A DNA stretch of 64,000 nucleotides. Source: DATAES01 sp963721305. GTDB lineage: Bacteria > Actinomycetota > Acidimicrobiia > Acidimicrobiales > JACDCH01. The notes under the pieces are model-generated. The model saw only the letters and a list, made by a program, of their open reading frames with translations. It made no database searches and was not told where the DNA came from. The stretch covers positions 62,001-126,000 of the forward strand of contig CAVRIR010000002.1 of NCBI GenBank assembly GCA_963721305.1, in the 5' to 3' direction. Positions 47,016-55,759 of this stretch are shown here, piece after piece. Made by a program: the position numbers and the translations under genes. Numbering within the stretch: the first letter of the stretch is position 1; every line of letters begins with the position of its first letter.

Positions 47016-47911
47016 GCGCCCTGAGCTCGCACCGCTTCGACGGTCGCGTCGCCGTCGTCACCGGCGCAGGACGCGGCATCGGACGGGCGTACGCGCGCCT
47101 GCTCGCCGAGCGGGGTGCCTCGGTCGTCGTCAACGACGTCGGCAGCGAGATGGACGGCACCGGCACGGACGACGGACCCGCGTCCGACGTTGCGCACGAG
47201 ATCGTCCAATCGGGCGGCACCGCGATCGCGGACGCCAGCGACGTCGCCACGGTCGAGGGCGGCGCCGCGCTCATCGCATCGGCGGTCGAGCAGTTCGGCC
47301 GCATCGACATCCTCGTCAACAACGCGGGCATCATCCAGTGGGCGGGCATGCCGGACGTCGACGAGGACAACCTCGCCCGCCACCTTGCCGTGCACGTCGG
47401 GGGCTCGTTCAACACGACACGCGCGGCATGGCCGCACCTGTCCGGGCAGGGTTACGGGCGCATCGTGATGACGACGTCGTCGGGGATCTTCGGCCTTCCC
47501 AACAACACGTCGTACGCCACCGCGAAAGGTGCGGTCATCGGGCTGGCGCGCAGCCTCGCGGTGGCCGGCGCCGCGCACGGCATCAAGGTGAACCTCATCG
47601 CACCAGGGGCGATGACGCGAATGGCCGGCACGCCAGGCTCGCCGTCGCCCGAGATGTCACCGGATCTGGTCGCACCGATGGCGGCGTTCCTCGCGCACGA
47701 GGCGTGCCCGGTCACGGGTGAGATCTACACCGCCGGCTTCGGCCGCTTCGCCCGCGTGTTCATCGCGTCGACCGAGGGCTACGTCAACACGACGCCCGAG
47801 CCGACGGTCGAGGACATCGCCGCCAACTGGAACGCGATCAACGACGAGACCGGCTACTACGTCCCGAACGACCTGATGGCGTGGTCGACCGCGTTCATGG
47901 CGCACCTCTGA
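47012..47911 (+). CDS. short-chain dehydrogenase/reductase with probable CTG start
   Basis: About 299 residues. NAD(P) site VTGAGRGIGRA, the NNAG motif in DILVNNAGI, catalytic Ser near MTTSSG and YxxxK as SYATAKGA. Homology starts with GRVAVVTGAG only about nine codons after the amidohydrolase stop, and no ATG, GTG or TTG is available there. A CTG at 47012 overlapping the TGA (CTGA) gives LSALSSHRFDG, exactly the expected leader length, so I propose CTG initiation or an ATG-to-CTG change. Longer than a classical SDR by about 45 residues at the C-terminus. Confidence 0.8.
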   Translation: MSALSSHRFDGRVAVVTGAGRGIGRAYARLLAERGASVVVNDVGSEMDGTGTDDGPASDVAHEIVQSGGTAIADASDVATVEGGAALIASAVEQFGRIDILVNNAGIIQWAGMPDVDEDNLARHLAVHVGGSFNTTRAAWPHLSGQGYGRIVMTTSSGIFGLPNNTSYATAKGAVIGLARSLAVAGAAHGIKVNLIAPGAMTRMAGTPGSPSPEMSPDLVAPMAAFLAHEACPVTGEIYTAGFGRFARVFIASTEGYVNTTPEPTVEDIAANWNAINDETGYYVPNDLMAWSTAFMAHL

Positions 47912-47914
47912 GTC

Positions 47915-49045
47915 ATGGATTTCACGCTCACCGAAGCCGAACGCGATCTCGCCGGGCTGTGTCGCGACTTCGCGCAGAAGGAGATCGCGACACGAGCGCC
48001 GGCGGCGTGGGACGACGCGCGATGCCCGACCGATCTGCTCCGCGAGATGGGCGAGCTCGGCCTGCTCGGCGTGCTCATCCCCGAGGAGTGGGGTGGCATC
48101 GGCATGACGACGATCGGCTTCGTCGCGGCGATGGAACAGATCGGCCTCGCCGACCAGTCGGTGGCGGCCGCATGGCAGGCGCACGTGACCATCGGATCGC
48201 TGCCGCTGCTCCTGTTCGGCAACGACGAGCAACGGGAGCGGTGGCTGCGGCCGCTCGCGGAAGGACGAGCGCTCGGCGCGTTCGGACTCACGGAACCCGA
48301 CGCCGGATCCGACGCGCGCGGCATCAAGACGCGCGCCGAACGGCGGGACGGCGGCTGGCTGATCAACGGTCGCAAGACGTTCATCTCGAACGCGGGAACC
48401 GACATGTCGTTCGGTGTAACGCTGCTGGCGCGAACCGAGTCGAACTACGCCACGTTCGTGGTCGAGAAGGACACACCCGGGTTCACGATGGGCCAGAAGA
48501 TGCGCGGCATCGGTTGGCGCGGACTCGACACGCGCGAGCTGTACTTCGACGACGTGTGGGTGTCCGACGACCATCTCGTCGGTGATCCCGAGCTCGGCCT
48601 CGGCCAGTTCCTGCGGACGCTGGAAGTCGGGCGGATCTCGATCGCCGCGCTGTCGCTCAGCCTCACGCAAGCGGTACTCGACCTGGCGACGGCGTACGCG
48701 CGCGAGCGCGTGCAGTTCGGCCAGCCGATCTCGAAGTTCCAGGCGGTGCAGTTCAAGCTCGCCGACATCGCCACCGAGCTCGAAGCGGCCCGTTGGTTGA
48801 CCTACCGCGCCGCATACCTGCGCGACAACGGCCAGCCCTTCCAGAAGGAAGCGGCGATGGCGAAGCTCAAGGCGAGCCGCGTCGCCACGTGGGCGGCGTC
48901 CGAGGCCGTGCAGATCCACGGCGGTCTCGGCTACATGCTCGAGACCCCGGTCGCCCGCTTCTACTGCGACTCGAAGGTGCTCGAGATCGGCGAAGGTACC
49001 AACGAGATCCAACACCTGGTGATCGCCCGCGCCCTCGGCTGCTGA
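47915..49045 (+). CDS. acyl-CoA dehydrogenase
   Basis: 376 residues, typical length. ALGAFGLTEPDAGSDARG (FAD/substrate loop), GLRG-like GIGWRGLDTRELYFDDVWV, and the C-terminal IHGGLGYMLETPVARFYCD with the catalytic Glu (GYMLE) are present. It oxidises an acyl-CoA to the enoyl-CoA. It starts three bases after the SDR stop, so it is in the amidohydrolase-SDR-ACAD operon. Confidence 0.93.
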   Translation: MDFTLTEAERDLAGLCRDFAQKEIATRAPAAWDDARCPTDLLREMGELGLLGVLIPEEWGGIGMTTIGFVAAMEQIGLADQSVAAAWQAHVTIGSLPLLLFGNDEQRERWLRPLAEGRALGAFGLTEPDAGSDARGIKTRAERRDGGWLINGRKTFISNAGTDMSFGVTLLARTESNYATFVVEKDTPGFTMGQKMRGIGWRGLDTRELYFDDVWVSDDHLVGDPELGLGQFLRTLEVGRISIAALSLSLTQAVLDLATAYARERVQFGQPISKFQAVQFKLADIATELEAARWLTYRAAYLRDNGQPFQKEAAMAKLKASRVATWAASEAVQIHGGLGYMLETPVARFYCDSKVLEIGEGTNEIQHLVIARALGC

Positions 49046-49057
49046 CGCCCCAGCAGG

Positions 49058-49108
49058 GAATGTTGGATGGAAACGGGCGCCATGGCGCCCGTTTCACCCC
49101 GGAGTTCG
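49058..49108. repeat. 51-bp dispersed palindromic repeat, copy 2
   Basis: Matches 34963-35013 at all but one position. The perfect 26-bp palindrome spans 49070-49095. Here it lies between convergent genes (acyl-CoA dehydrogenase and E1), where a terminator function is possible. Confidence 0.85.
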
Positions 49109-49123
49109 CGGGAGGCGGGCGCT

Positions 49124-51089
49124 TCAGGTCGCCGCGAGGCGGCGGATGGCGGCGGCGATGTCGGTGCGGTCGGGGAGCCAGGCCCGCTCGAGCTCCGGCG
49201 CGTAGGGCGGCGGGGTCGCGGCGGCGCCGACGCGTTCGATCGGGGCGTCGAGATCCCAGAACGCGTCGCGAGCCACCGTGGCCGCGATCTCGGCACCGAT
49301 GCCGAACGGAACGACCGCCTCGTGCGCGATCAGCAACCGATTGGTGCGTGCGACCGATTCGAGGACCGGCACGACGTCGAGCGGTGCCACCGTTCGCAGG
49401 TCGATCACTTCGGCCGAGATGCCTTCGTCCGCCACCATCGCCGCGGCGGCCACCGCCTCGTGCACCATCCGCGACACCGATACGACGGTCACGTCGGTAC
49501 CGGGGCGCACGACCGCAGACACGCCGATCGGAACGATGTGATCCTCCGGCGGCTGCGGACCCTTCATCCCGTAGAGCAGCCGGTTCTCGATGAACACCAC
49601 GGGGTTCGGATCCTGGATCGCGGCACGCAGCAATCCATACGTGTCTGCCGGTGTGGACGGCATCACCACGCTCAATCCCGGGATGTGTGCGAGCAGCGCT
49701 TCGAGGCTCTGCGAGTGCTGGCTCCCCGACGACCGCCCCGCGCCGAACTGCGTGCGCACGGTCAACCCCATCGACGCCGCACCGCCGGTCATGAACGGCA
49801 GCTTCGCGGCCTGGTTGAGCAACTGGTCGAGACACACGCCGAGGAAGTCGAGGTACATGACCTCGACAACGGGTCGCATGCCCGCCATCGCCGCCCCGAC
49901 GCCGACACCGACGATTGCCGTCTCGGAGATGGGGGTGTCGCGGACGCGGTCACCGAACCGGTCGCGCAGGCCGCGCGTCAGCCCGAACACGTTGCCACCG
50001 GCACCGACGTCGATGCCCGCGACGAACACACGGTCGTCGGATGCCAGCTCGACCTCGAGCGCGTTGTGGATCGCGTCCATCGCGCGGAACACCGGCGCGT
50101 CAGCGGGAATCGTCGCGGGTTCCTCACGTACAGGTCGCGGACGGACCACGAAGTCGTGCAACGTCGCGGACGACGGACTCGCGAGCCGGCGCGCCGCTTC
50201 GACTGCCCCGTCGAGCTCGGACGCGACCAACGACTCGAGCGCCTTGATCTCCTCGTCGCCGACTCCCGCGTCGCGCAGCCGGCGCTCGTGCGCGGTGAGA
50301 GGGTCACGCGCCCTCCCACTCCTGCACTTCCTCCGGCGAGCGATAGCGCTGCGGATCGCCTTCGTAGTGCCCGTGCCACCGGTAGGTCGCCGCTTCGACG
50401 ACCACGGGACCCTGTCCCGCCCGCGCCGCCAGCACCGCGTCGTCCATGGCCGACGCCGTCGCGACGACGTCGTTGCCGTCGATCGCAACGAAACGAACGC
50501 CATAGCCCGCGGCGCGGCTGGCCAGCGATGCGACGTGTTGCGTCGAAGCCGCGGAGAACTCTGCGTAGCCGTTGTTCTCGCAGAAGAAGATCACCGGCGT
50601 GCGCCACACCGCGGCGAGGTTCAGCGCCTCGTGGAACGCACCTTGCGCCGGGGCGCCGTCGCCGAAGAACGCAACGGCGACACTCCCGTCCGCTCGCAGT
50701 TGCGAAGCGGTCGCCGCGCCCACCGCGATCGGCAGCCCGGCGGCGACGATGCCGTTGGCGCCGAAGATGCCGAGCTTCGGATCGGCGATGTGCATCGAAC
50801 CGCCGCGCCCCCGGTTGGTGCCTTGGTCCTTCCCCATGAGCTCGGCGAACATCCCGAGCGGATCGAGGCCTTTCGCCAGGCAGTGACCGTGCCCGCGATG
50901 CGTCGACGTGATGACGTCCGCTGGACGCAGCGGCCAGCATGCACCGACTGCTGCGGCCTCCTGTCCGATCGACAGATGGACGAAGCCCGGCACCTCGCCA
51001 TCGCGGTACAGCGTGGCGACCCGTTGCTCGAAGCCGCGGATCACCAGCATGCGCCGGTGCATCTCGACGAGATCGGGGGTCGAGAACAC
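49124..51089 (-). CDS. fused E1 alpha-beta 2-oxoacid dehydrogenase, apparent single-base frameshift
   Basis: After removing one G at about 50318 (EVQEWE-ARDPL), the alpha and beta frames form one open frame of about 654 residues. The alpha half has the ThDP motif GDGAPAQG followed by ENN (GDGx~27NN); the beta half has ISETAIVGVGVGAAMAG and EVMYLDFLGVCLDQ. Pyruvate, acetoin and branched-chain E1 enzymes have this build. GTG 51089 is preferred: TACAGT lies eight bases upstream and an ATG at 51125 would put the operator inside the gene. No E2 or E3 is in the window. Confidence 0.82.
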
Positions 51090-51097
51090 CGCCGTGT

Positions 51098-51115
51098 ACT
51101 GTACTGGTCGGTACA
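51098..51115. promoter_or_regulatory. TetR-type operator between E1 and SDR genes
   Basis: Shared core CTGGTCGGTACA at 51104-51115. It also forms a GTAC/GTAC inverted pair. The minus-strand -10 (TACAGT, 51103-51098) of the E1 gene abuts the core, giving a leaderless GTG start at 51089. The plus-strand SDR ATG is nine bases past the core. Confidence 0.72.
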
Positions 51116-51123
51116 AACCCGTC

Positions 51124-51903
51124 ATGACCGAGCAGATCGAGATCCCCGAGACGTTCCCCGAGCCCGGTGCGGTCTCCGGCAAGCGGGTCGTGATCACCGG
51201 CGCCAGCCGAGGCCTCGGCGCACTGCTCGCCCATGCGTTCTCGCGGGCCGGCGCCTCGGTCGCACTCGTCGCCCGCACCGAAGCCGACCTGAAGACGGTT
51301 GCGGGCGGGCTATCCGGACCGACGCTCGTACTGAGCGGCGATGTGACCGACGAGGACTGCAACGAGGCGGTCGCCGACGCGGTGGTGTCCGAGTGGGGCG
51401 GCGTCGACGTGTGGATCTGCAACGCCGGCATCTCGCCGATCGTCGCCGGGCCGCGAGAGACGAGCGTCAACGTCTGGCGCAGGGTGCTCGACGTGAACGT
51501 CACCGGCGCGTTCCTCGGGGCGCGCGCGGCGGCGCGCGTCATGCCGCGCGGAGGACGAGTGATCTTCACCGGTTCAGTGCTCGGCGAACGCCCTCGAGCG
51601 GGGCTCACCGCGTACAGCGCCTCGAAGGCCGGTCTCGTCGGGCTGGCGAAGGGACTCGCCCTCGACCTCGCAGCGGCAGGCATCACGGTCAACGTCGTCG
51701 AGCCGGGCTGGTTCGACTCCCCCCTGGCGGACGGTTGGAAGAACGACCCGGCACTCAGCGCCGCGATCACCGGCCACACCGCGCAGCAACGATGGGGTGC
51801 GCCGGCCGAGCTCACCGGCGCGTATCGGTTCCTCGCGTCGGACGCGTCCGCGTTCGTCACCGGCACGGTCCTCGCAGTCGACGGCGGCTATCTGCTCGTA
51901 TGA
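51124..51903 (+). CDS. short-chain dehydrogenase/reductase
   Basis: 259 residues. VITGASRGLGALLAHAF is the cofactor site, CNAGI the NNAG equivalent, and AYSASKAG supplies the YxxxK catalytic pair; IFTGS precedes it. Probably interconverts an alcohol and a ketone in the catabolic route. Followed after seven bases by a second SDR. Confidence 0.9.
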   Translation: MTEQIEIPETFPEPGAVSGKRVVITGASRGLGALLAHAFSRAGASVALVARTEADLKTVAGGLSGPTLVLSGDVTDEDCNEAVADAVVSEWGGVDVWICNAGISPIVAGPRETSVNVWRRVLDVNVTGAFLGARAAARVMPRGGRVIFTGSVLGERPRAGLTAYSASKAGLVGLAKGLALDLAAAGITVNVVEPGWFDSPLADGWKNDPALSAAITGHTAQQRWGAPAELTGAYRFLASDASAFVTGTVLAVDGGYLLV

Positions 51904-51910
51904 ACGACGC

Positions 51911-52666
51911 ATGACAGAGGCAGAACAACCGCGACGAGTCATCGCCATCACCGGTGCAGGTGGCGCGCTCGGAGCCGCCATCTCGAAGCGACTCGCGAAC
52001 GAGCCCGCGACCGACTTGGTGCTGAGCGACGTCAGCGCGCGGTCGCTCGACGCGACCGTCACAGGTCTCGAAGCGACGAACGGCACTGTCGAGACGGTGC
52101 TCGCGGACGTCAGCGACTTCGACCAGGTGCAGGCCGTGGTCCAGCGGGCCACCGACCAGTTCGGTCATCTCGACGCTTTCATCAGCAATGCGGGCGTGCT
52201 CGCCCCGAACGGCCGCATCCACAACCTCAGCACCGAAGACTGGGAGCGCTCGTTCCGCATCAACGTGCTCGGCGCGGTCAACGGCATCCGAGCCGCGGTG
52301 GGCGTCATGCGTCCGCAGCACTCGGGCTCGATCGTGTTGACCGCATCCGTGTCCGGACTGACGGCCTGGTCGCACGCCGCGCCCTACTGTGCGACGAAGG
52401 CGGCAGTGATCCAGCTCGCGAAGGTCGCGGCGATCGAATACGCCCGTGACGGCATTCGGGTGAACTGCGTGTGCCCGGGCACGTTCCGCTCCGCGATCCA
52501 CGACGACCTCCCCGAAGAAGCGCTCGACGCGATCGCGTCGCGCCATCCGCTCGGCCTCGGCTCCGCCGATGACATCGCGGGTACGTACTCGTACCTCGCG
52601 GGTGATGCCTCACGCTGGACCACCGGATCGGCGATCGTCGTCGACGGTGGCTACTCCGCGCCCTGA
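51911..52666 (+). CDS. short-chain dehydrogenase/reductase
   Basis: 251 residues. Cofactor site ITGAGGALGAAI, NAG motif in ISNAGV, catalytic YCATKAA (YxxxK). C-terminus has the usual VDGG. Same operon as the upstream SDR. Its 3' end overlaps the convergent TetR gene by 16 bases. Confidence 0.92.
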   Translation: MTEAEQPRRVIAITGAGGALGAAISKRLANEPATDLVLSDVSARSLDATVTGLEATNGTVETVLADVSDFDQVQAVVQRATDQFGHLDAFISNAGVLAPNGRIHNLSTEDWERSFRINVLGAVNGIRAAVGVMRPQHSGSIVLTASVSGLTAWSHAAPYCATKAAVIQLAKVAAIEYARDGIRVNCVCPGTFRSAIHDDLPEEALDAIASRHPLGLGSADDIAGTYSYLAGDASRWTTGSAIVVDGGYSAP

Positions 52667-53280
52667 GTCGACGCTTCGATACCGCGCATGAAGATCTGCG
52701 CGAACGGCTTCGCGACGTCGCGTGCCGAGAGCCGTCCGTCCGCCTTCAACCAGAGGTACGTGTAGTTGTGCATCCCGAGCCACGCTCGTGCGGTCAACCA
52801 CGGGTCGACGTCTCGGAACTCGCCTGACGTCACTCCGGCTTCGAGCACGGACTCGACCCGTCGCTCGTAGTCCCGCCGGCGCACCCGGAACTGCTCGGCG
52901 CGTTCGCCCGTGAGGGCGGGGAACTCGTGCAGGAAGACCCACACGTGATCGGGATAGCGATGGATCACGTCGACCAACTCTTCGCCGAGACCGGCGAGTT
53001 GCTGCGAAGGCGTCCCGCCGGTGGCAGCAACCCGATCGGCGCCGGCCATGACCTCGTCCATCACACGGTCGTGGATCGCGGCGAGCAACGCCTCCTTCGA
53101 GCCGATGTAGTGGTACAGCGCGCCTTTGCCGAGGTCGTTCTCGGTGCACAGCTCCGTGATCCCGGTGGCGTGATAGCCCCGTTGCGCGAACACGCGTGCC
53201 GACGTGTCGATGATCGCGGCGCGGCGCACCTCCCAGTTCGCCCGACGCCGGGAGCCGCGGGTGGTCTCCGTCTGTGACAC
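52651..53280 (-). CDS. TetR-family repressor, likely regulator of the 41-55 kb catabolic cluster
   Basis: 209 residues with an N-terminal helix-turn-helix: AAIIDTSARVFAQRGYHA, TGITELCTENDLGKGALYHYIG, SKEALLAAIHDRV. The ligand domain resembles KstR2/FadR-like TetR proteins with a C-terminal tetracyclin-repressor-like fold. I start at GTG 53280; the frame beyond it has no homology. A CTGGTCGGTACA operator lies about 55 bases upstream, so autoregulation is likely. The same core precedes three other promoter regions in the cluster. Confidence 0.9.
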   Translation of the reverse strand: MSQTETTRGSRRRANWEVRRAAIIDTSARVFAQRGYHATGITELCTENDLGKGALYHYIGSKEALLAAIHDRVMDEVMAGADRVAATGGTPSQQLAGLGEELVDVIHRYPDHVWVFLHEFPALTGERAEQFRVRRRDYERRVESVLEAGVTSGEFRDVDPWLTARAWLGMHNYTYLWLKADGRLSARDVAKPFAQIFMRGIEASTQGAE

Positions 53281-53325
53281 CGGCGGCGACGCTAGCGGGC
53301 GTGGGCACGCACGGTCCCGGCTCAA

Positions 53326-53345
53326 TAGGCTGACTGGTCGGTACA
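53326..53345. promoter_or_regulatory. TetR-type operator between TetR and acyl-CoA synthetase genes
   Basis: Core CTGGTCGGTACA at 53334-53345, directly after a plus-strand -10-like TAGGCT (53326-53331). Lies between the TetR and acyl-CoA synthetase starts, so it could repress both. Confidence 0.72.
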
Positions 53346-53388
53346 AACAGCGTCGACGGCATCGACCGAGCCGAGTGGAGAGCGCCGA

Positions 53389-54921
53389 GTGACACCCACC
53401 ATGCAGGCGGACATGAACTGGTTCGCCGTCCTCGCGCACCACGCCATCCGCACGCCGGACAAGGCGATCACCGTCTTCGAAGGACAGCCGACGACCTATG
53501 CCGAGATGGCCGGCCGCGCGGCCGCGCTCGCCGGCGGGCTGGCCGTCCTGGGCGTCGGTCGAGGCGATGTCGTGGCCTTGCTCTCGTACAACTGCCCGGA
53601 GTTCCTCGAGACGATCTTCGCCACGAACCACCTCGGAGCCATCGCCATGCCGATCAACTGGCGGCTCGCCGCACCTGAGGTGCGCTACATCCTCGAGCAC
53701 TCCGGCGCCGCCGCGCTGGTGTGCGACGACTCGCTCGTCGAGCTCGCCAACGACGCCACCAAAGGGATCGAGTCGACGCTCGTGCGCGCGTGCGTGTCCT
53801 CGTCACCAGACGGTTGGACCGCGCTCGCCGACCTCCGCGCCGACGCGACTGCGATCGAGCGGGTAGGAACAGCCGCGGACGACATCCACCGACTGATGTA
53901 CACGTCGGGCACCACGGGACGCCCGAAGGGCGTGATGCTCACTCACGCGAACCTCGCGTGGAAGAACCTCGCGCACCTCGTCGAGTTCGGCTTCACGAAC
54001 GAGGATCTCGGACTCGCGTGCGGGCCGCTGTACCACGTCGGCGCGCTCGACCTCACGACGACGACGCTGATCGCCGCCGGCGCGACGACGATCATCCATC
54101 GTGCGTTCGACGCCGCGAGCGTCGTCGACGAGCTCGAACGGTCGCGGGTCACGACGGTGTGGCTCGCACCCGCGATGGTCAACGCGATCATGGCGCTGCC
54201 TGACATCGAGCAGCGCGACCTGTCGTCGGTGCGGGTGATCATCAACGGCGGCGAGAAGATGCCGATCCCGCTCATCGAGCGGCTGCAGCGGACGTTTCCG
54301 TCCGCCTGGTTCGCCGATGCGTACGGCCTGACCGAGACCGTCTCGGGCGACACGTTCCTCGACCGCGACAGCATCGTGACCAAGCTCGGCAGCGTCGGCC
54401 GGCCGTGCCTCTACCTCGAGCTCGACATCTGGGACGACGACCAGCAGTCGGTGCCCGCGGGCGAGCGCGGCGAGATCGTCATGCGAGGACCGAAGGTGTT
54501 CAAGGGCTACTGGCGTGATCCCGACGCGACCGCGACTGCGTTCGCCGGCGGCTGGTTCCACACCGGCGACATCGGCGTACGTGACGACGACGGCTACCTC
54601 TTCATCGTCGATCGCCTCAAGGACATGATCGTGTCGGGCGGCGAGAACATCGCCGGTTCCGAAGTCGAGCGCGTCCTCTACGAGCACGAGGCGGTGCTCG
54701 AGGTCGCGGTGGTCGGCCGAGCCGACGACCGTTGGGGCGAGGTCCCGGTTGCGTTTGTTGTCCTACGCGACGACACAACGACCACCGCTGACGAGCTGAT
54801 CCAACACTGCGGTGCGCAACTCGCTCGCTTCAAGGTCCCGAAGGACGTCACGTTCTTGGATGCACTCCCCCGCAACCCGTCCGGCAAGGTGTTGAAGCGA
54901 GACCTGCGCGCCGCGATGTGA
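53389..54921 (+). CDS. AMP-forming acyl-CoA synthetase
   Basis: 510 residues. P-loop-like MYTSGTTGRPKGVMLTH, AYGLTET, GWFHTGDIG, GGENIAGSEVE and the C-terminal PRNPSGKVLKRDL with its catalytic Lys are all present. It activates a carboxylic acid as its CoA thioester; substrate preference unknown but likely a product of ring opening. GTG start with GGAGAG nearby; ATG codons follow 4 and 8 codons later. Confidence 0.93.
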   Translation: MTPTMQADMNWFAVLAHHAIRTPDKAITVFEGQPTTYAEMAGRAAALAGGLAVLGVGRGDVVALLSYNCPEFLETIFATNHLGAIAMPINWRLAAPEVRYILEHSGAAALVCDDSLVELANDATKGIESTLVRACVSSSPDGWTALADLRADATAIERVGTAADDIHRLMYTSGTTGRPKGVMLTHANLAWKNLAHLVEFGFTNEDLGLACGPLYHVGALDLTTTTLIAAGATTIIHRAFDAASVVDELERSRVTTVWLAPAMVNAIMALPDIEQRDLSSVRVIINGGEKMPIPLIERLQRTFPSAWFADAYGLTETVSGDTFLDRDSIVTKLGSVGRPCLYLELDIWDDDQQSVPAGERGEIVMRGPKVFKGYWRDPDATATAFAGGWFHTGDIGVRDDDGYLFIVDRLKDMIVSGGENIAGSEVERVLYEHEAVLEVAVVGRADDRWGEVPVAFVVLRDDTTTTADELIQHCGAQLARFKVPKDVTFLDALPRNPSGKVLKRDLRAAM

Positions 54922-54922
54922 C

Positions 54923-55030
54923 TCAGCGACGGAAGAGTGCTCGCAGTGCGATCGCGATGCCGGTGCCCGTCGCGGCGAGAGGACCGAGCAGCTCCTCCAG
55001 CGGGATGCCGGCGATGTGGGCAAGCGTCAT
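54923..55030 (-). CDS. 35-residue small hydrophobic protein coupled to DUF899 gene
   Basis: ATG at 55030 overlaps the DUF899 stop (ATGA). The peptide begins MTLAHIAGIPLEELLG, has a central hydrophobic run with TGTGIAIALRAL and ends RR. The exact four-base overlap, hydrophobic segment and basic tail argue for a real small membrane protein. I recall similar short proteins in actinobacteria but cannot verify here. Function unknown. Confidence 0.6.
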   Translation of the reverse strand: MTLAHIAGIPLEELLGPLAATGTGIAIALRALFRR

Positions 55031-55746
55031 CGGTAGCTCGCGTCGTACTGGTCATGGCGACGGAACCACGCAAAGTCGCCCTCGTTGCGGCCGGAGGGTG
55101 TCCGGTCGAACCACTGCCACATGTTCCAGAGCGCATCGAGTCCGCGCGCGTACGCCGAGTACGTGTGGTAGACGACGCCGTCGTCGAGTGCGAACGCGCT
55201 CATGCCCGGCAACTCGTACGGCAGCTGCGCTGGATCGGCCCGCGAGCCCTCGAGCGGCTTGAAGTTGTACGACCCGCCGCGCGCGACGGACTCCTTCGTG
55301 AACGACACGTTGAAGTCGAAGTTGAAATCGCTCGGCGCCGACGAGACCCACGGGAAGCTCCATCCCATCCGGTCTCGGTAGGCGAGCAGCTTGTCGAGCG
55401 AAGCCCGCGACACGGCGGTGAACGCCACGTCGTGGTTCTGCAGATGCTGATGCATCTCGTCGAACCCGTCGGCCACCGCGGAGCAGCTCGGGCAGCCCTC
55501 GTCCCAGTCGGGGCCGTACATGAAGTGGTACACGAGCAACTGCGGGCGTCCGTGGAACAGGTCCGCGAGCGATGCTTCGCCGTCCTCGGTGTCGAACCGG
55601 TAGTCCTTGTCCGTCCGAACCCACGGCAGCTCCCGTCGCCGACGGGCGAGGTCGTCGTTGAGGCGCGTGAGCTCCTTCTCCGCCTTCAGCAGCTCGAGCC
55701 GTTCATCGAGCCACTCGTCGTGGGTGCCGGTGCGGTGCTTCGTCAT
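55027..55746 (-). CDS. DUF899 thioredoxin-like protein
   Basis: 239 residues. ARRRRELPWVRTDKDYRFDTEDG is the usual opening of DUF899. CPSC in EGCPSCSAVADGF occupies the thioredoxin-type redox motif. FDFNVSFTKE and MWQWFDRTPSGRNE are further family blocks. A redox or peroxide-related role is suspected. Starts 13 bases after the SRPBCC gene and ends in overlap with the 35-residue protein. Confidence 0.9.
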   Translation of the reverse strand: MTKHRTGTHDEWLDERLELLKAEKELTRLNDDLARRRRELPWVRTDKDYRFDTEDGEASLADLFHGRPQLLVYHFMYGPDWDEGCPSCSAVADGFDEMHQHLQNHDVAFTAVSRASLDKLLAYRDRMGWSFPWVSSAPSDFNFDFNVSFTKESVARGGSYNFKPLEGSRADPAQLPYELPGMSAFALDDGVVYHTYSAYARGLDALWNMWQWFDRTPSGRNEGDFAWFRRHDQYDASYR

Positions 55747-55759
55747 CGATCCATCTCCT

